Source of the DNA: JALYOC01 sp036675345 | GTDB taxonomy: Bacteria; Myxococcota; Myxococcia; Myxococcales; Myxococcaceae | DNA length: 64,000 bases | NCBI GenBank assembly: GCA_036675345.1 | Contig: JAKFFE010000020.1 | Coordinates: forward strand, 124,001 to 188,000 | Reading direction: 5' to 3' | Part shown: in pieces, positions 7,978 to 16,269 of the stretch | How positions within the stretch are numbered: position 1 is the first letter of the stretch | Layout: each line of letters starts with the position of its first letter | Notes under the pieces: generated by a model | The model's input: the letters and a program-made list of their open reading frames with translations, nothing else | What the model was told of the DNA's origin: nothing | Databases searched by the model: none | Program-made: the position numbers and the translations under genes

Positions 7978-9090
7978 GTGCGGATCACTGAGTTCATTCA
8001 CACCCTACACGTGGGCGGCGCGGAACGTCTGGCAGTAGACTTGGTCATCTGTCTGGCCCGCCGGGGCCATCAGGCTTCGGTGGTCAGCCTCCATGGCACC
8101 GGCGAGCTGGAACCGGAGCTTCGGGACCACGGGATCCAGTTCCTGGCGATGGAGAAGAAGACCGGGCTGGACCTCAAGCCGCTGATCCAGCTGCAGCGCT
8201 TCTTGCGGGAACACCAGATCCAGGTGCTGCACACCCACAACACCCATCTGCACCACCACGGGGTGCTGGCAGCGCGCGCGGCGGGAGTGCAGGCGGTGGT
8301 GAACACGGTGCACGGGTTGGTGAACGTGCCCCAGGGGCAGAAGGCCCGGATGATCTACAAGGCGGCCGCCCTGGCCACCGACCGGGTCACCACCGTCTGT
8401 CAGCCGGTGCAGGAGGCGCTGGGAACCCAGCTCTCCATCCCCGCCAGCATGGTGGAGATCGTCCACAACGGGATCGATCCCCAGCGCTTCCTGGCGGCCC
8501 AGCCGCGGCCGCCGGACGGGAACGTGGTCTTCGGGACCATTGGCCGGTTCGTGGAGGTGAAGAACCAGTGCGCGCTGGTGGAGGCCTTCGCCCAGGTGCA
8601 CCGGCAGCGGCCGCACACCCGGCTGCGGCTGATGGGCTATGGCCCGCTCAAGGGCGCGCTGGAGGCCACCATCGCCGCGCTGCGGCTGGGCCACGCGGTG
8701 GACATGGTGGACGGCGGCACCGCCGACGGCGCGGAGTTCCTCTCCCAGCTGGACGTGTTCGTGATGTCCTCGCTGAGCGAGGGGCTTCCGGTCTCCCTGC
8801 TGGAGGCGATGGCCGCCGCCCGGGTGGTGATCGGCACCCCGGTGGGGGCGATCCCGGAGGTGATCCAGGGCGGCAAGTGCGGCTGGCTCTCGGAGTCACC
8901 GGACGCCGCGGCGATGGCCAAGGTGATGCTGCAGGCGGTGGACGCACCCAACCGGCAGGAGCTGGCGCAGCGCGCCCGCCGGCATGCCTTGCAGCACTTC
9001 ACCCTGGAGCAGATGGCCCGCAGCTACGAGCAGCTGTTCGAGCGGGTGCTGAGCGCGACCCAGCGCGACCGGATGGCGGTGGCCGGATGA
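7978..9090 (+). CDS. Glycosyltransferase family 4
   Basis: 370-residue GT-B fold glycosyltransferase. The N-terminal half has the T-L-H-V-G-G-A-E-R acceptor loop and H-T-H-N-T-H; the C-terminal half has G-R-F-V-E-V-K-N-Q and the nucleotide-sugar site S-S-L-S-E-G-L-P-V-S-L-L-E-A (E-x7-E). It probably adds a sugar to a surface or exopolysaccharide chain in the cytoplasm. The start is GTG; the M-R-I-T-E-F-I-H beginning matches the family. Its stop overlaps the next glycosyltransferase by four bases, so the two act as a pair. The 126-bp upstream gap should carry divergent promoters, but no clear -10/-35 was found. Confidence 0.88.
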   Translation: MRITEFIHTLHVGGAERLAVDLVICLARRGHQASVVSLHGTGELEPELRDHGIQFLAMEKKTGLDLKPLIQLQRFLREHQIQVLHTHNTHLHHHGVLAARAAGVQAVVNTVHGLVNVPQGQKARMIYKAAALATDRVTTVCQPVQEALGTQLSIPASMVEIVHNGIDPQRFLAAQPRPPDGNVVFGTIGRFVEVKNQCALVEAFAQVHRQRPHTRLRLMGYGPLKGALEATIAALRLGHAVDMVDGGTADGAEFLSQLDVFVMSSLSEGLPVSLLEAMAAARVVIGTPVGAIPEVIQGGKCGWLSESPDAAAMAKVMLQAVDAPNRQELAQRARRHALQHFTLEQMARSYEQLFERVLSATQRDRMAVAG

Positions 9091-10283
9091 AGATCGCCGT
9101 CGTCACCCCCTCCTTTCCCACCCAAGCCGAGCCCTATCGGGGCGCACCCACCTGGGCCACCCTGCGGCACCTGAACCAGCTGGCGGAGCTGGAGGTGCTG
9201 TGCACCAACCCCCGCTATCCGATCCGGCTGCAGCACCGCGACTTCTTCCACGACGCGCCGGACCTCTCCGCGTACCCGGAGATCAAGTCCCAGACGGTGG
9301 AGTTCCCGGCAGTGCCGCTGCTGACCCGCGGCCTCAACGGGTGGACCCTGCAGAAGACACTGGCCTCCCGGATCCGCGCGATCCGGCCGGATGTGCTGTT
9401 GACCTACTGGCTGTACCCGGAGGGCTACGCGGCCACCCGGTTGGGACGCCGGCTGGGGATCCCCAGCGTGATCGTCTCGCTGGGCTCGGACCTCAAACGG
9501 ATCCCCAATGACCCGCTGGTGCGGCGGCTGACCGCGCGCGCGGTCCAGGAGGCCTCGGCGGTGGTGGGGGTGAGCCAGGATCTGGGGAAGGTGGCCTGTG
9601 GGCTGGGCGCCTCCCCCCAGCGGGTGCACACCGTGTTCAACGGGGTCCGCACCGAGCTGTTCCGGCTGCTGGATCAGACGGAGACCCGCGCCTCGCTGAA
9701 CGTCGCGCCGGAGGTGAAGCTGATCCTCTACGTGGGCCGCTTCGTTCCCCTCAAGGGGATCCCGAACCTGATCGAGGCGGTGCGGCGGCTGACCGTGCAG
9801 TCCGCCTCCCGCTGGGAGCTGGCGCTGATCGGCAACGGCAGCCAGGAGGTGGAGCTGAAGGCCCAGGCGGAGGCGGCGGGGATCGCCGACCGGCTGCGCT
9901 TTCTGGGTCCGCAGCCGCCGGAGCAGGTGGCGCGGTGGATGAACGCCGCCGACCTGCTCTGCCTGCCCAGCGAGAGCGAGGGGCAGCCGAACGTGATCGT
10001 GGAGGCGCTCAGCTGTGGCCGGCCGGTGGTGGCGACCGCGGTGGGGGGAATCCCGGAGATCGTCACCGAGGACTCCGGGGTGCTGGTGAGGGACAACTCC
10101 GCCGACGCGCTGGTGCCCGCCCTGCAACTGGCGGTGGGCCGCAGCTGGGATCGGGAGGCGATCAGCCGCCGGCACCGACGCGGCTGGGAGGACGCGGCGC
10201 GGGAGACGCTGCGGATCTGCGAGGCGGTGGCCGCCGCCCGGCGTTCCCCGGCGATGCAGCCCGCCTTCGCGCCGGCGCGCTGA
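9087..10283 (+). CDS. Glycosyltransferase family 4
   Basis: 398-residue GT-B glycosyltransferase, coupled to the preceding gene by an ATGA overlap. Family marks are M-K-I-A-V-V-T-P-S-F-P at the N-terminus, the interdomain V-F-N-G-V segment, Y-V-G-R-F-V-P-L-K-G and the E-x7-E donor site within S-E-S-E-G-Q-P-N-V-I-V-E-A. It resembles TuaC-like enzymes of polysaccharide synthesis; donor and acceptor cannot be given. A T8 tract follows the gene, but no convincing stem precedes it. Confidence 0.88.
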   Translation: MKIAVVTPSFPTQAEPYRGAPTWATLRHLNQLAELEVLCTNPRYPIRLQHRDFFHDAPDLSAYPEIKSQTVEFPAVPLLTRGLNGWTLQKTLASRIRAIRPDVLLTYWLYPEGYAATRLGRRLGIPSVIVSLGSDLKRIPNDPLVRRLTARAVQEASAVVGVSQDLGKVACGLGASPQRVHTVFNGVRTELFRLLDQTETRASLNVAPEVKLILYVGRFVPLKGIPNLIEAVRRLTVQSASRWELALIGNGSQEVELKAQAEAAGIADRLRFLGPQPPEQVARWMNAADLLCLPSESEGQPNVIVEALSCGRPVVATAVGGIPEIVTEDSGVLVRDNSADALVPALQLAVGRSWDREAISRRHRRGWEDAARETLRICEAVAAARRSPAMQPAFAPAR

Positions 10284-10306
10284 GCCCCGACACTTTTTTT
10301 TCGGCG

Positions 10307-10329
10307 TCCGCGGGTTTCGTCCCCGCGGA
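10307..10329. repeat. Perfect 8-bp inverted repeat before the FHA gene
   Basis: TCCGCGGG and CCCGCGGA pair around a 7-base loop. It lies between the glycosyltransferase stop and the FHA gene start. No T tract follows it on either strand, so it is not a standard terminator; it could be a 5'-leader hairpin or a protein site. Confidence 0.3.
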
Positions 10330-10349
10330 TGGATCTATGCTCACCGCCG

Positions 10350-10847
10350 ATGGGCTTTGACCTCCTCGCCTTCACCAGCCGCCTGGTCACCGATCAGGCC
10401 TCGGCGATCGCCTCACTGACCTGCCCGCTGTTGATCTGCGAGCTGCCTCCCGGCGCGGACGAGGACCTGCTCTTCGGAACCCGGGTGGCCCAGGACGAGG
10501 ATCCGCGGCCGGGACGGACGGTGGCCCACGCGGTGCGCAAGGGCTCCTCGGAGCAGAACGCCTTTGCCTTCGGGATCACCGTGGGCCGGACCCGGAACAA
10601 CGACGTGGTGGTGGAGGACAACAGCGTCTCCCGCTTCCATGCCTACTTCGTCTGCGATCTGCGCAGCGGGCAGTGGCGGCTGGTGGACGCCGAGTCCAGC
10701 AACGGCACCTTCCTCAACGAGGTGGCGCTGGTCCCCAACACCCCCACCCCGGTCCCGGATCGCAGCCGGATCCGGTTCGGCTCGATCACCGCCCGCTTCC
10801 TGCTGCCGGAGTCGACGCTGGCCTATGTGCGCGGGCAGCTGAGCTGA
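10350..10847 (+). CDS. FHA domain protein
   Basis: 165-residue protein with a C-terminal forkhead-associated domain that binds phosphothreonine peptides. The domain signature is full: V-G-R-T-R-N-N-D, S-V-S-R-F-H-A and S-S-N-G-T-F-L-N at about residues 75-130. The N-terminal 65 residues are not recognised. Proteins of this form usually read Ser/Thr kinase signals; no kinase gene is nearby. The ATG at 10350 was chosen over one 21 bases upstream, because the upstream codon sits in the stem of an inverted repeat. The next gene begins 26 bp later and has its own Shine-Dalgarno sequence. Confidence 0.85.
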   Translation: MGFDLLAFTSRLVTDQASAIASLTCPLLICELPPGADEDLLFGTRVAQDEDPRPGRTVAHAVRKGSSEQNAFAFGITVGRTRNNDVVVEDNSVSRFHAYFVCDLRSGQWRLVDAESSNGTFLNEVALVPNTPTPVPDRSRIRFGSITARFLLPESTLAYVRGQLS

Positions 10848-10873
10848 GCCCTTCCCTTCCAGGAGCAACCTTG

Positions 10874-11644
10874 ATGCTTGGCCGGACCTTGCTGGTGGTG
10901 GCGGTGCTGCAGTGGACTGCCTGTGGTCCCGGCGGTCCGGCGGGGGGCAAGCCCGGCCCCCACAACACCGGGGTCCCCCAGGGGACGGTGCTGCAGCCCA
11001 GCGGCAGCATCACCGTGGAGGAGGACGGGGCGGTGATCGAGGACCTGGAGATCGACGGGCAGGTCACCATCCTGGCGGACAACGTCACCCTCCGCCGCTG
11101 CCGGATCCGCTCGAGCGACTACTACCCGATCCGCTACTTCGACAACGACAACGTGGGCCTGGTGGTTGAGGACTCGGAGATCATCGGCACCAGCGAGGAC
11201 GTCACCGCCGGGCTCTCCTTTGGCCACTACACCGTCCGCCGGGTGAACATCCACGGCGGGGCGGATGGGCTGAAGGTGGGAGACAACACCGTGGTGGAGG
11301 CCTCCTGGATCCACGACCTGGGCAACTACCCCGAGCAACACAACGACTCGCTGCAGTCCACCGGTGGGCGGGGGATCATCATCCGCGGGAACTTCCTGGA
11401 CGCGGCCGACTCCAGCACCGCCTTCCAGATGGGCGGCGAGCCCTCCCACGACACGCTGATCGAGGGCAACTGGCTCTCCGGTGGCGGCTGGACCCTGAAC
11501 CTCTCCGGGCCGATCGGCGAGAACCTGCGGATCAACAACAACCGCTTCGCCCGGAACGCGGCCTACGGCCCCGCCAGCGTGGAGGGGCCGTTCACCCAGT
11601 CCGGCAACGTGTGGGACGACACCGACGAACCGCTGGAGCTGTGA
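10874..11644 (+). CDS. Secreted right-handed beta-helix protein
   Basis: 256-residue exported protein. The N-terminus (M-L-G-R-T-L-L-V-V-A-V-L) is a signal peptide ending near W-T-A-C-G, a lipobox-like cysteine with an atypical residue at -3, followed by a Gly/Pro linker. The rest has the stacked-strand pattern of a parallel beta-helix (V-T-L-R-R-C-R-I, V-V-E-D-S-E-I, I-I-I-R-G-N-F-L, L-I-E-G-N-W-L, L-R-I-N-N-N-R-F), the fold of pectate-lyase-like and surface-adhesion proteins. A catalytic role cannot be assigned. AGGAG lies 8 bases before the ATG. It follows two glycosyltransferases and an FHA gene, which fits a surface-polysaccharide context. Confidence 0.65.
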   Translation: MLGRTLLVVAVLQWTACGPGGPAGGKPGPHNTGVPQGTVLQPSGSITVEEDGAVIEDLEIDGQVTILADNVTLRRCRIRSSDYYPIRYFDNDNVGLVVEDSEIIGTSEDVTAGLSFGHYTVRRVNIHGGADGLKVGDNTVVEASWIHDLGNYPEQHNDSLQSTGGRGIIIRGNFLDAADSSTAFQMGGEPSHDTLIEGNWLSGGGWTLNLSGPIGENLRINNNRFARNAAYGPASVEGPFTQSGNVWDDTDEPLEL

Positions 11645-11651
11645 GCCGCCT

Positions 11652-13037
11652 CTAGCGGGCCTCCGCCGGCCGGGCGGCGGCCATCAGCGACAGGTAGCGG
11701 TCCGCCAGCCGCGGCCGTTCGAAGCCGCGGATCTGCTCCCACTCCGGCTGCACCGGGTGCTGGCCGGCCACGAAGCGCTGGTAGGCCTCCACGATCATCT
11801 GGGTGATCGCCTCCAGATCCCGCGGCTGGCAGATCACCCCGGACTTCACCTTCCGCACCAGCTTGGCGGACTCGCTGTCCGGCGGGGTCAGCGCCAGGAT
11901 CGGCTTTCCGGTGGCCAGGTACTCGAACAGCTTGCCGGACAGGGTCTGGGGATCGTCGATCACCAGCAGCAGGTAGTCGGACTCGGCCATGTTCCGCAGC
12001 GCCACGTCCTGGGCCACAAAGCCGGTCTGGGTCAGCGTCGCCTTGCGGTTCTCCAGGAACTGCTTCTCCTCGTCGATCACCCGGCCCACGAAGCGGACCT
12101 CGATCTTGCTGCGGATCTCCTCCGGGACCTGGTCCAGCGCGTCCAGGAAGTAGCGCGGGGAGCACGGCTTGTAGACGGTGCCCACGTAGGTGATCACCAT
12201 CCGCTCCGAGCGGGTCTGGGCCGGGGGCACCTTGGGCACCGCCTCCGGATCGTACCCGTTGGGGATCACCTGGAACTTGGACTCCGGCTGCCCGGGGTAC
12301 CGGGCCCGGATGTCGTTGCGGGTGGCGTCGGTCACCGCCACCACCAGGTCGGACAGCTCCACCGTCTCCCGTTCGATCTCCACCGCGTTCTGGCGCTTCT
12401 CCTCGCTGGCCATCGAGTCCACCCCGTTGAGGTAGAAGCCGAACCAGTCGTCCCGGAAGTCGCTGACCAGGGTCAGGTGCGGGAAGCGCTTCTTGAGCGC
12501 GTTGCCGATGCAGAAGGAGGAGAACGGCGGCGCGGTGACCAGCAGGGTGTCGTAGCCCTCCTCCTGGATCAGCCGGGCGGCGGCGCGCTCGGCGAACGGG
12601 CGCCACACCACCTGCGGGTCGGGCAGCAGCGCCCGGCGGATGGAGTCACGCAGCGCGGTCTTGGCCCGGACCAGGACGTTGGGGCCGGCTCCGCCCGCGT
12701 CCAGGGGTGGCGCCGCCACCACCTCGTTCTTCACCACGGCCTCGGCCAGGGTGTTCTTCCCTCCCCCGCCGTTGAGCTTCTCCCAGAGCTGACGCCGGAA
12801 CTGGTAGGGCAGCTCCGGGGTGAACGCCCGGTGGATCTTCACGTCGGGCGGGATCCTTTTGAGCAGCGCCGGGTCGGAGACCGGGTAGGCGCCATTCCAG
12901 GTGGTGAGCACCCCCACCTCACAGCGATCCCGCGGCAGGTACTTGGTCAGCGCCAGCATCCGTTGGACGCTGACCCCGCCGGCCGGGGGGAAGAAATAGC
13001 TGAGCAGCAGGACCTTGGAGCCAGTTCGTTTCGCCAT
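11652..13037 (-). CDS. Glycosyltransferase (GT4-like)
   Basis: 461-residue glycosyltransferase of the group 1 type. It begins V-L-L-L-S-Y-F-F-P-P-A-G-G-V-S-V-Q-R, the usual start of this subgroup, and carries D-F-R-D-D-W, V-I-P-N-G-Y-D, I-T-Y-V-G-T-V-Y and the sugar-nucleotide site G-K-L-F-E-Y-L-A-T-G-K-P-I-L. The conserved E of E-Y-L-A replaces the E-x7-E of the other two enzymes here. It is transcribed toward the beta-helix gene and divergent from the malic enzyme gene with a 149-bp gap. Confidence 0.85.
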   Translation of the reverse strand: MAKRTGSKVLLLSYFFPPAGGVSVQRMLALTKYLPRDRCEVGVLTTWNGAYPVSDPALLKRIPPDVKIHRAFTPELPYQFRRQLWEKLNGGGGKNTLAEAVVKNEVVAAPPLDAGGAGPNVLVRAKTALRDSIRRALLPDPQVVWRPFAERAAARLIQEEGYDTLLVTAPPFSSFCIGNALKKRFPHLTLVSDFRDDWFGFYLNGVDSMASEEKRQNAVEIERETVELSDLVVAVTDATRNDIRARYPGQPESKFQVIPNGYDPEAVPKVPPAQTRSERMVITYVGTVYKPCSPRYFLDALDQVPEEIRSKIEVRFVGRVIDEEKQFLENRKATLTQTGFVAQDVALRNMAESDYLLLVIDDPQTLSGKLFEYLATGKPILALTPPDSESAKLVRKVKSGVICQPRDLEAITQMIVEAYQRFVAGQHPVQPEWEQIRGFERPRLADRYLSLMAAARPAEAR

Positions 13038-13186
13038 CGCCGAGGAGGGTATTCACGACCCGGTCGGGGGCATCCCCCACCCCTCCCAGCGCCAGTCACC
13101 CCGTCCGACTCTGAACGCTGCCGCGCCGGGGGACGCAGGAGTTGCGCTCGATTCCCGGTTCGCGATGACGGAGGCTTCCTTCCGCC

Positions 13187-14518
13187 ATGCGCAAGTTCAC
13201 CCTGGATACGATCTTCCGTACCCGCCTGCAGCACCGCCCCGGGCAGCTGGCCCGGGTCACCGCCGCCATCGCCGAGGAGGGCGCGCTGATCGGGGACATC
13301 ACCACCGTCCAGATCGGCGAGTCCTACACCCTGCGGGACATCACCGTGGAGACCGGCGACGAGGGCCACACCGCCCGGGTGGCGGACCGGCTGCGCGCGC
13401 TGGAGGGGGTGGAGCTGATCCACCTGGTGGACCGGGTGTTCGACGTGCACCGGGGAGGCAAGCTGCACTCCCACAGCCGGGTCCCGCTGGAGCAGCTGGA
13501 CGACCTGCGGAAGATCTACACCCCGGGCGTGGCCCGGGTGGCCCAGGCGATCGAGAAGTCCCCGGAGTTGGCCTGGGAGTACACCGGGCTGGGCAACTCG
13601 GTGGGCATCTACACCAACGGCACCCGGGTGCTGGGGCTGGGGAACATCGGGGTGCTGGCCTCGCTGCCGGTGATGGAGGGCAAGGCGGTGCTCTACGACC
13701 GCTTCGTGAAGATCAGCGCCACCCCGATCCTGGTGGACACCTCCGATCCGCGGGAGTTCATCGAGACCGTGGTCCGCACCTCCCGCAGCTTCGGGGCGAT
13801 CCACCTGGAGGACATCCGGACCCCGGAGTGTTTCGTAATCGAGCAGGAGCTCAAGGCCCGGCTGCAGAAGCCGGTGATGCACGATGATCAGCAGGGCACC
13901 GCCACCGCCGCGCTGGCCGGGATCCTCAATGCGTGCAAGCTGACCGGGCTGGACCTGCGCACTGCCCGGCTGGGCCAGATTGGCCTGGGCGCCGCCGGCA
14001 GCGCGATTGCCACCCTGGCGATCCAGTACGGCGCCAAGCAGGTGCTGGTCACCGACACCTCCCCCGAGGCGATGAAGCGACTGGAGGCCCAGGGCGCCCA
14101 CCCCACCGATCTGGCCACCCTGATGCGGGAGGCGGACATCGTGGTGGCCACCACCGGACGGGCGGGGTTGATCAAGCCGGAGCTGGTCCGCAAGGGGCAG
14201 GTGATCTTCGCGCTCTCCAACCCGGCGCCGGAGATCAGCCCCGATCAGGCGCGCGACGCCGGGGCGGCGTTCGCCGCCGACGGCCGGTCGATCAACAACG
14301 CGCTGGCCTTCCCCGGGATCTTCAAGGGAGTGTTGACCGCGCGCAGCCGCCAGATCACCACCCAGATGTTCCTGGAGGCAGCGGAGGCGATCGCCGGGAT
14401 GGCGGACGAAGGAGAGTTGGTCCCCAGCGCGCTGAACCCCAGGGTGCACGAGACGGTCACCCAGCTGGTGATCCGGATCGCCAAGGCGGCCGGGCTGGAG
14501 AACACCGCCCGGCTGTAG
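13187..14518 (+). CDS. NAD(P)-dependent malic enzyme with N-terminal ACT domain
   Basis: 443 residues. An ACT domain (about residues 5-80, starting Q-H-R-P-G-Q-L-A-R-V and including L-R-D-I-T-V-E-T) precedes a short-form bacterial malic enzyme (about 85-443), which oxidatively decarboxylates malate to pyruvate. Malic enzyme marks are K-I-Y-T-P-G-V, V-L-G-L-G-N-I-G, I-H-L-E-D-I-R-T-P-E-C-F, M-H-D-D-Q-Q-G-T-A, the Rossmann G-L-G-A-A-G-S-A and the F-A-L-S-N-P-A-P-E loop. The ACT domain suggests allosteric control by an amino acid. The residue usually written D in the G-x-L-V-A-V-V-T-D-G strand is N here (I-Y-T-N-G), a small departure. Confidence 0.9.
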   Translation: MRKFTLDTIFRTRLQHRPGQLARVTAAIAEEGALIGDITTVQIGESYTLRDITVETGDEGHTARVADRLRALEGVELIHLVDRVFDVHRGGKLHSHSRVPLEQLDDLRKIYTPGVARVAQAIEKSPELAWEYTGLGNSVGIYTNGTRVLGLGNIGVLASLPVMEGKAVLYDRFVKISATPILVDTSDPREFIETVVRTSRSFGAIHLEDIRTPECFVIEQELKARLQKPVMHDDQQGTATAALAGILNACKLTGLDLRTARLGQIGLGAAGSAIATLAIQYGAKQVLVTDTSPEAMKRLEAQGAHPTDLATLMREADIVVATTGRAGLIKPELVRKGQVIFALSNPAPEISPDQARDAGAAFAADGRSINNALAFPGIFKGVLTARSRQITTQMFLEAAEAIAGMADEGELVPSALNPRVHETVTQLVIRIAKAAGLENTARL

Positions 14519-15988
14519 CTAGTCCGTGCCGAAGGTGCCGTTGTAGCGGGCCACCATCACGTCGGTGCCTTCCCGGTCGTTCTCCTCGGTCCAGCTGACC
14601 CACAGCGTCCCCGCGGCGTCGAAGCTGGCGCTGGGGAGGAAGGCCGGCCGGTCCTCCCTCACCGCCGGGAGGTTGGCCACCGGATCCCAGCGGTCGCCGA
14701 CGAAGCGGGCCACGATCAGCCGCAGTTGGGAGGTGCCCGCATAGGAGGGATAGATGGCCACCGGCCCACTGGCCGGCGATTGGACCAGATCGAACTCCAT
14801 GCAGAAGCCCGAGGTGCTGAGAGGCTCGTCGTTGACCTGGGTGTAGTCCCAGTACTCGAACCAGCGGGCGACCCGGAGATCCACGGTGCTCCCGGAGACC
14901 TGGCAGTAGGCCACCATCGGGACCCCGCCCGTCCAGAGGAGCTTTGGATCCCGCGCGTTGTCGGTCGCCACTTCACGGACATCTCCGCCCACCGAGACCC
15001 AGTTTCCTCCGTTCCAGCGGTTGACGAAGATCCCGTAGAGGCCGCCGCTGTACTCGCCAAAGGCCACCATCGGCAGTCCGGCGTCGTCGACGGCGATCGC
15101 CGGGAAGGCGCTGGTGTTGGTCAGGGTGCGGTCCAGCGGACCTCCCACCGGGCTCCACACTCCCGCCTGCTGACGCTGGACGTAGACGTTCGCGGCCTGC
15201 CCGGAGACCACCTCGGTGAAGGTGACGTACAGATCTTCGCCGCTCGCCACCAGGGCGGAGCGGCCGCTGGCGGTGCGGCTCTCGAGCACGTTCACCACCT
15301 GGGGGCTCTCCCATGCTTCGGTCCCCAGCCGCCACACCTGGCTGAGGTAGGGGCTGCCTCCACCGCTGTAGGTGACGCTCATCTGGAGCGGACCGTCTGC
15401 CGGCTGGGCCAGCTGGCCCGGGTAGGCCCCGACCATCAGTTGCCGCTGGACCCAGGCGGCGCCATCGAACCAGGCCGAGCCGGTCCCCGCCCCGCTGCCT
15501 TCCTGGAACATCAGCTGCGGGGTGCCCTGGGCATCAAACGCCAGGTGCGACAGCCGCGCGGTCTCCACGGCCGGGGCCCTGCCTCCGGGGAACTGCCAGA
15601 GCGGATAGCTCCAGGACCAGGCCGCCACCGCTGCCGGCAGCGCGTTGCCTGCCCGATCGGTGATCCCGGTGCCCAGGAGCACCTCCAGCTGCGCGGGAAG
15701 CGGGGGCAGCGCCAACAGCTGGACGGTGAGCACGGTCCCGGTCTCATCCAGGGTGACTGTCTTGGGAACCGGCGAGCCCCAGGAGGAGACGGCCACCGCG
15801 GCTTCGGTCACCGTCCCGGGGAGCAGCGGCTCGGTGAACACCACCTGCACCGGGGCGCCCCGCCACACGTTGTCATCGGCGGTGGCCGGGGTGCGGGAGA
15901 GGACCTGGGGCACGGTGCGATCCAGCGTCACCACCCGGATCGAACTCTCCTGGTGCTGGTCCGGGAGGCCCCGCTGCCATTTCGTCAC
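14519..15988 (-). pseudogene. Ig-like (SbsA type) and beta-propeller-like surface protein, probably 5'-truncated
   Basis: About 489 codons. The first recognisable part (V-T-L-D-R-T-V-P-Q-V to about residue 120) is an SbsA/Big_5 Ig-like domain with I-T-D-R-A-G-N-A-L-P. The rest has repeated tryptophan and aspartate-rich blades (W-x(n)-G-G...V-D-D-A-G-L-P-M-V-A-F and similar), as in exported beta-propellers. No signal peptide, lipobox or membrane anchor exists in front, although the protein type is always exported, and the frame upstream codes for nothing family-like. A GTG at 15988 is the best available start. I infer loss of the 5' part with the export signal; a rare internal start or another export route cannot be excluded. 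Confidence 0.5.
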
Positions 15989-16101
15989 GGAGAAGGCAGG
16001 GAAGCTGCACCGATGTCGTGGGGACCCGTCCCCGGGCCCCTGCAAGTGCCCGGGATCCCGGGTTGGGGACCTCGGCCCGGCAGTTGCTTTAGCGATCGCC
16101 C

Positions 16102-16269
16102 ATGGTTCGCAGCGTGTTGGCTCTGTCGGTGTTGATGTCCGCGTTGGTGCTGTCCGCCCTGTGGTCGATGGAGGATCCCCAGCCGTGGGTCCCCATCGCC
16201 GAAGAGCAGCAGGCACCGGCCGCTTCACCCGCGGCGGCCGGTCCCCAGGCACGGCTGCGCAGCCCCTAG
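16102..16269 (+). CDS. Small membrane or exported peptide (55 aa)
   Basis: Short ORF with a basic start, a hydrophobic stretch of about 18 residues (V-L-A-L-S-V-L-M-S-A-L-V-L-S-A-L-W) and then a Pro/Ala/Gln-rich polar tail of about 30 residues. Codon use is GC3-rich like its neighbours. No strong Shine-Dalgarno is visible. Its stop overlaps the stop of the convergent lipoprotein gene by three bases. It reads like a signal-anchored small protein; function unknown. Confidence 0.4.
   Translation: MVRSVLALSVLMSALVLSALWSMEDPQPWVPIAEEQQAPAASPAAAGPQARLRSP

Noticed and set aside
10294..10301. T8 tract after the second glycosyltransferase as an intrinsic terminator
   Set aside because: Only a loopless GCGCCGGCGC palindrome lies before it, too tight to form a hairpin.
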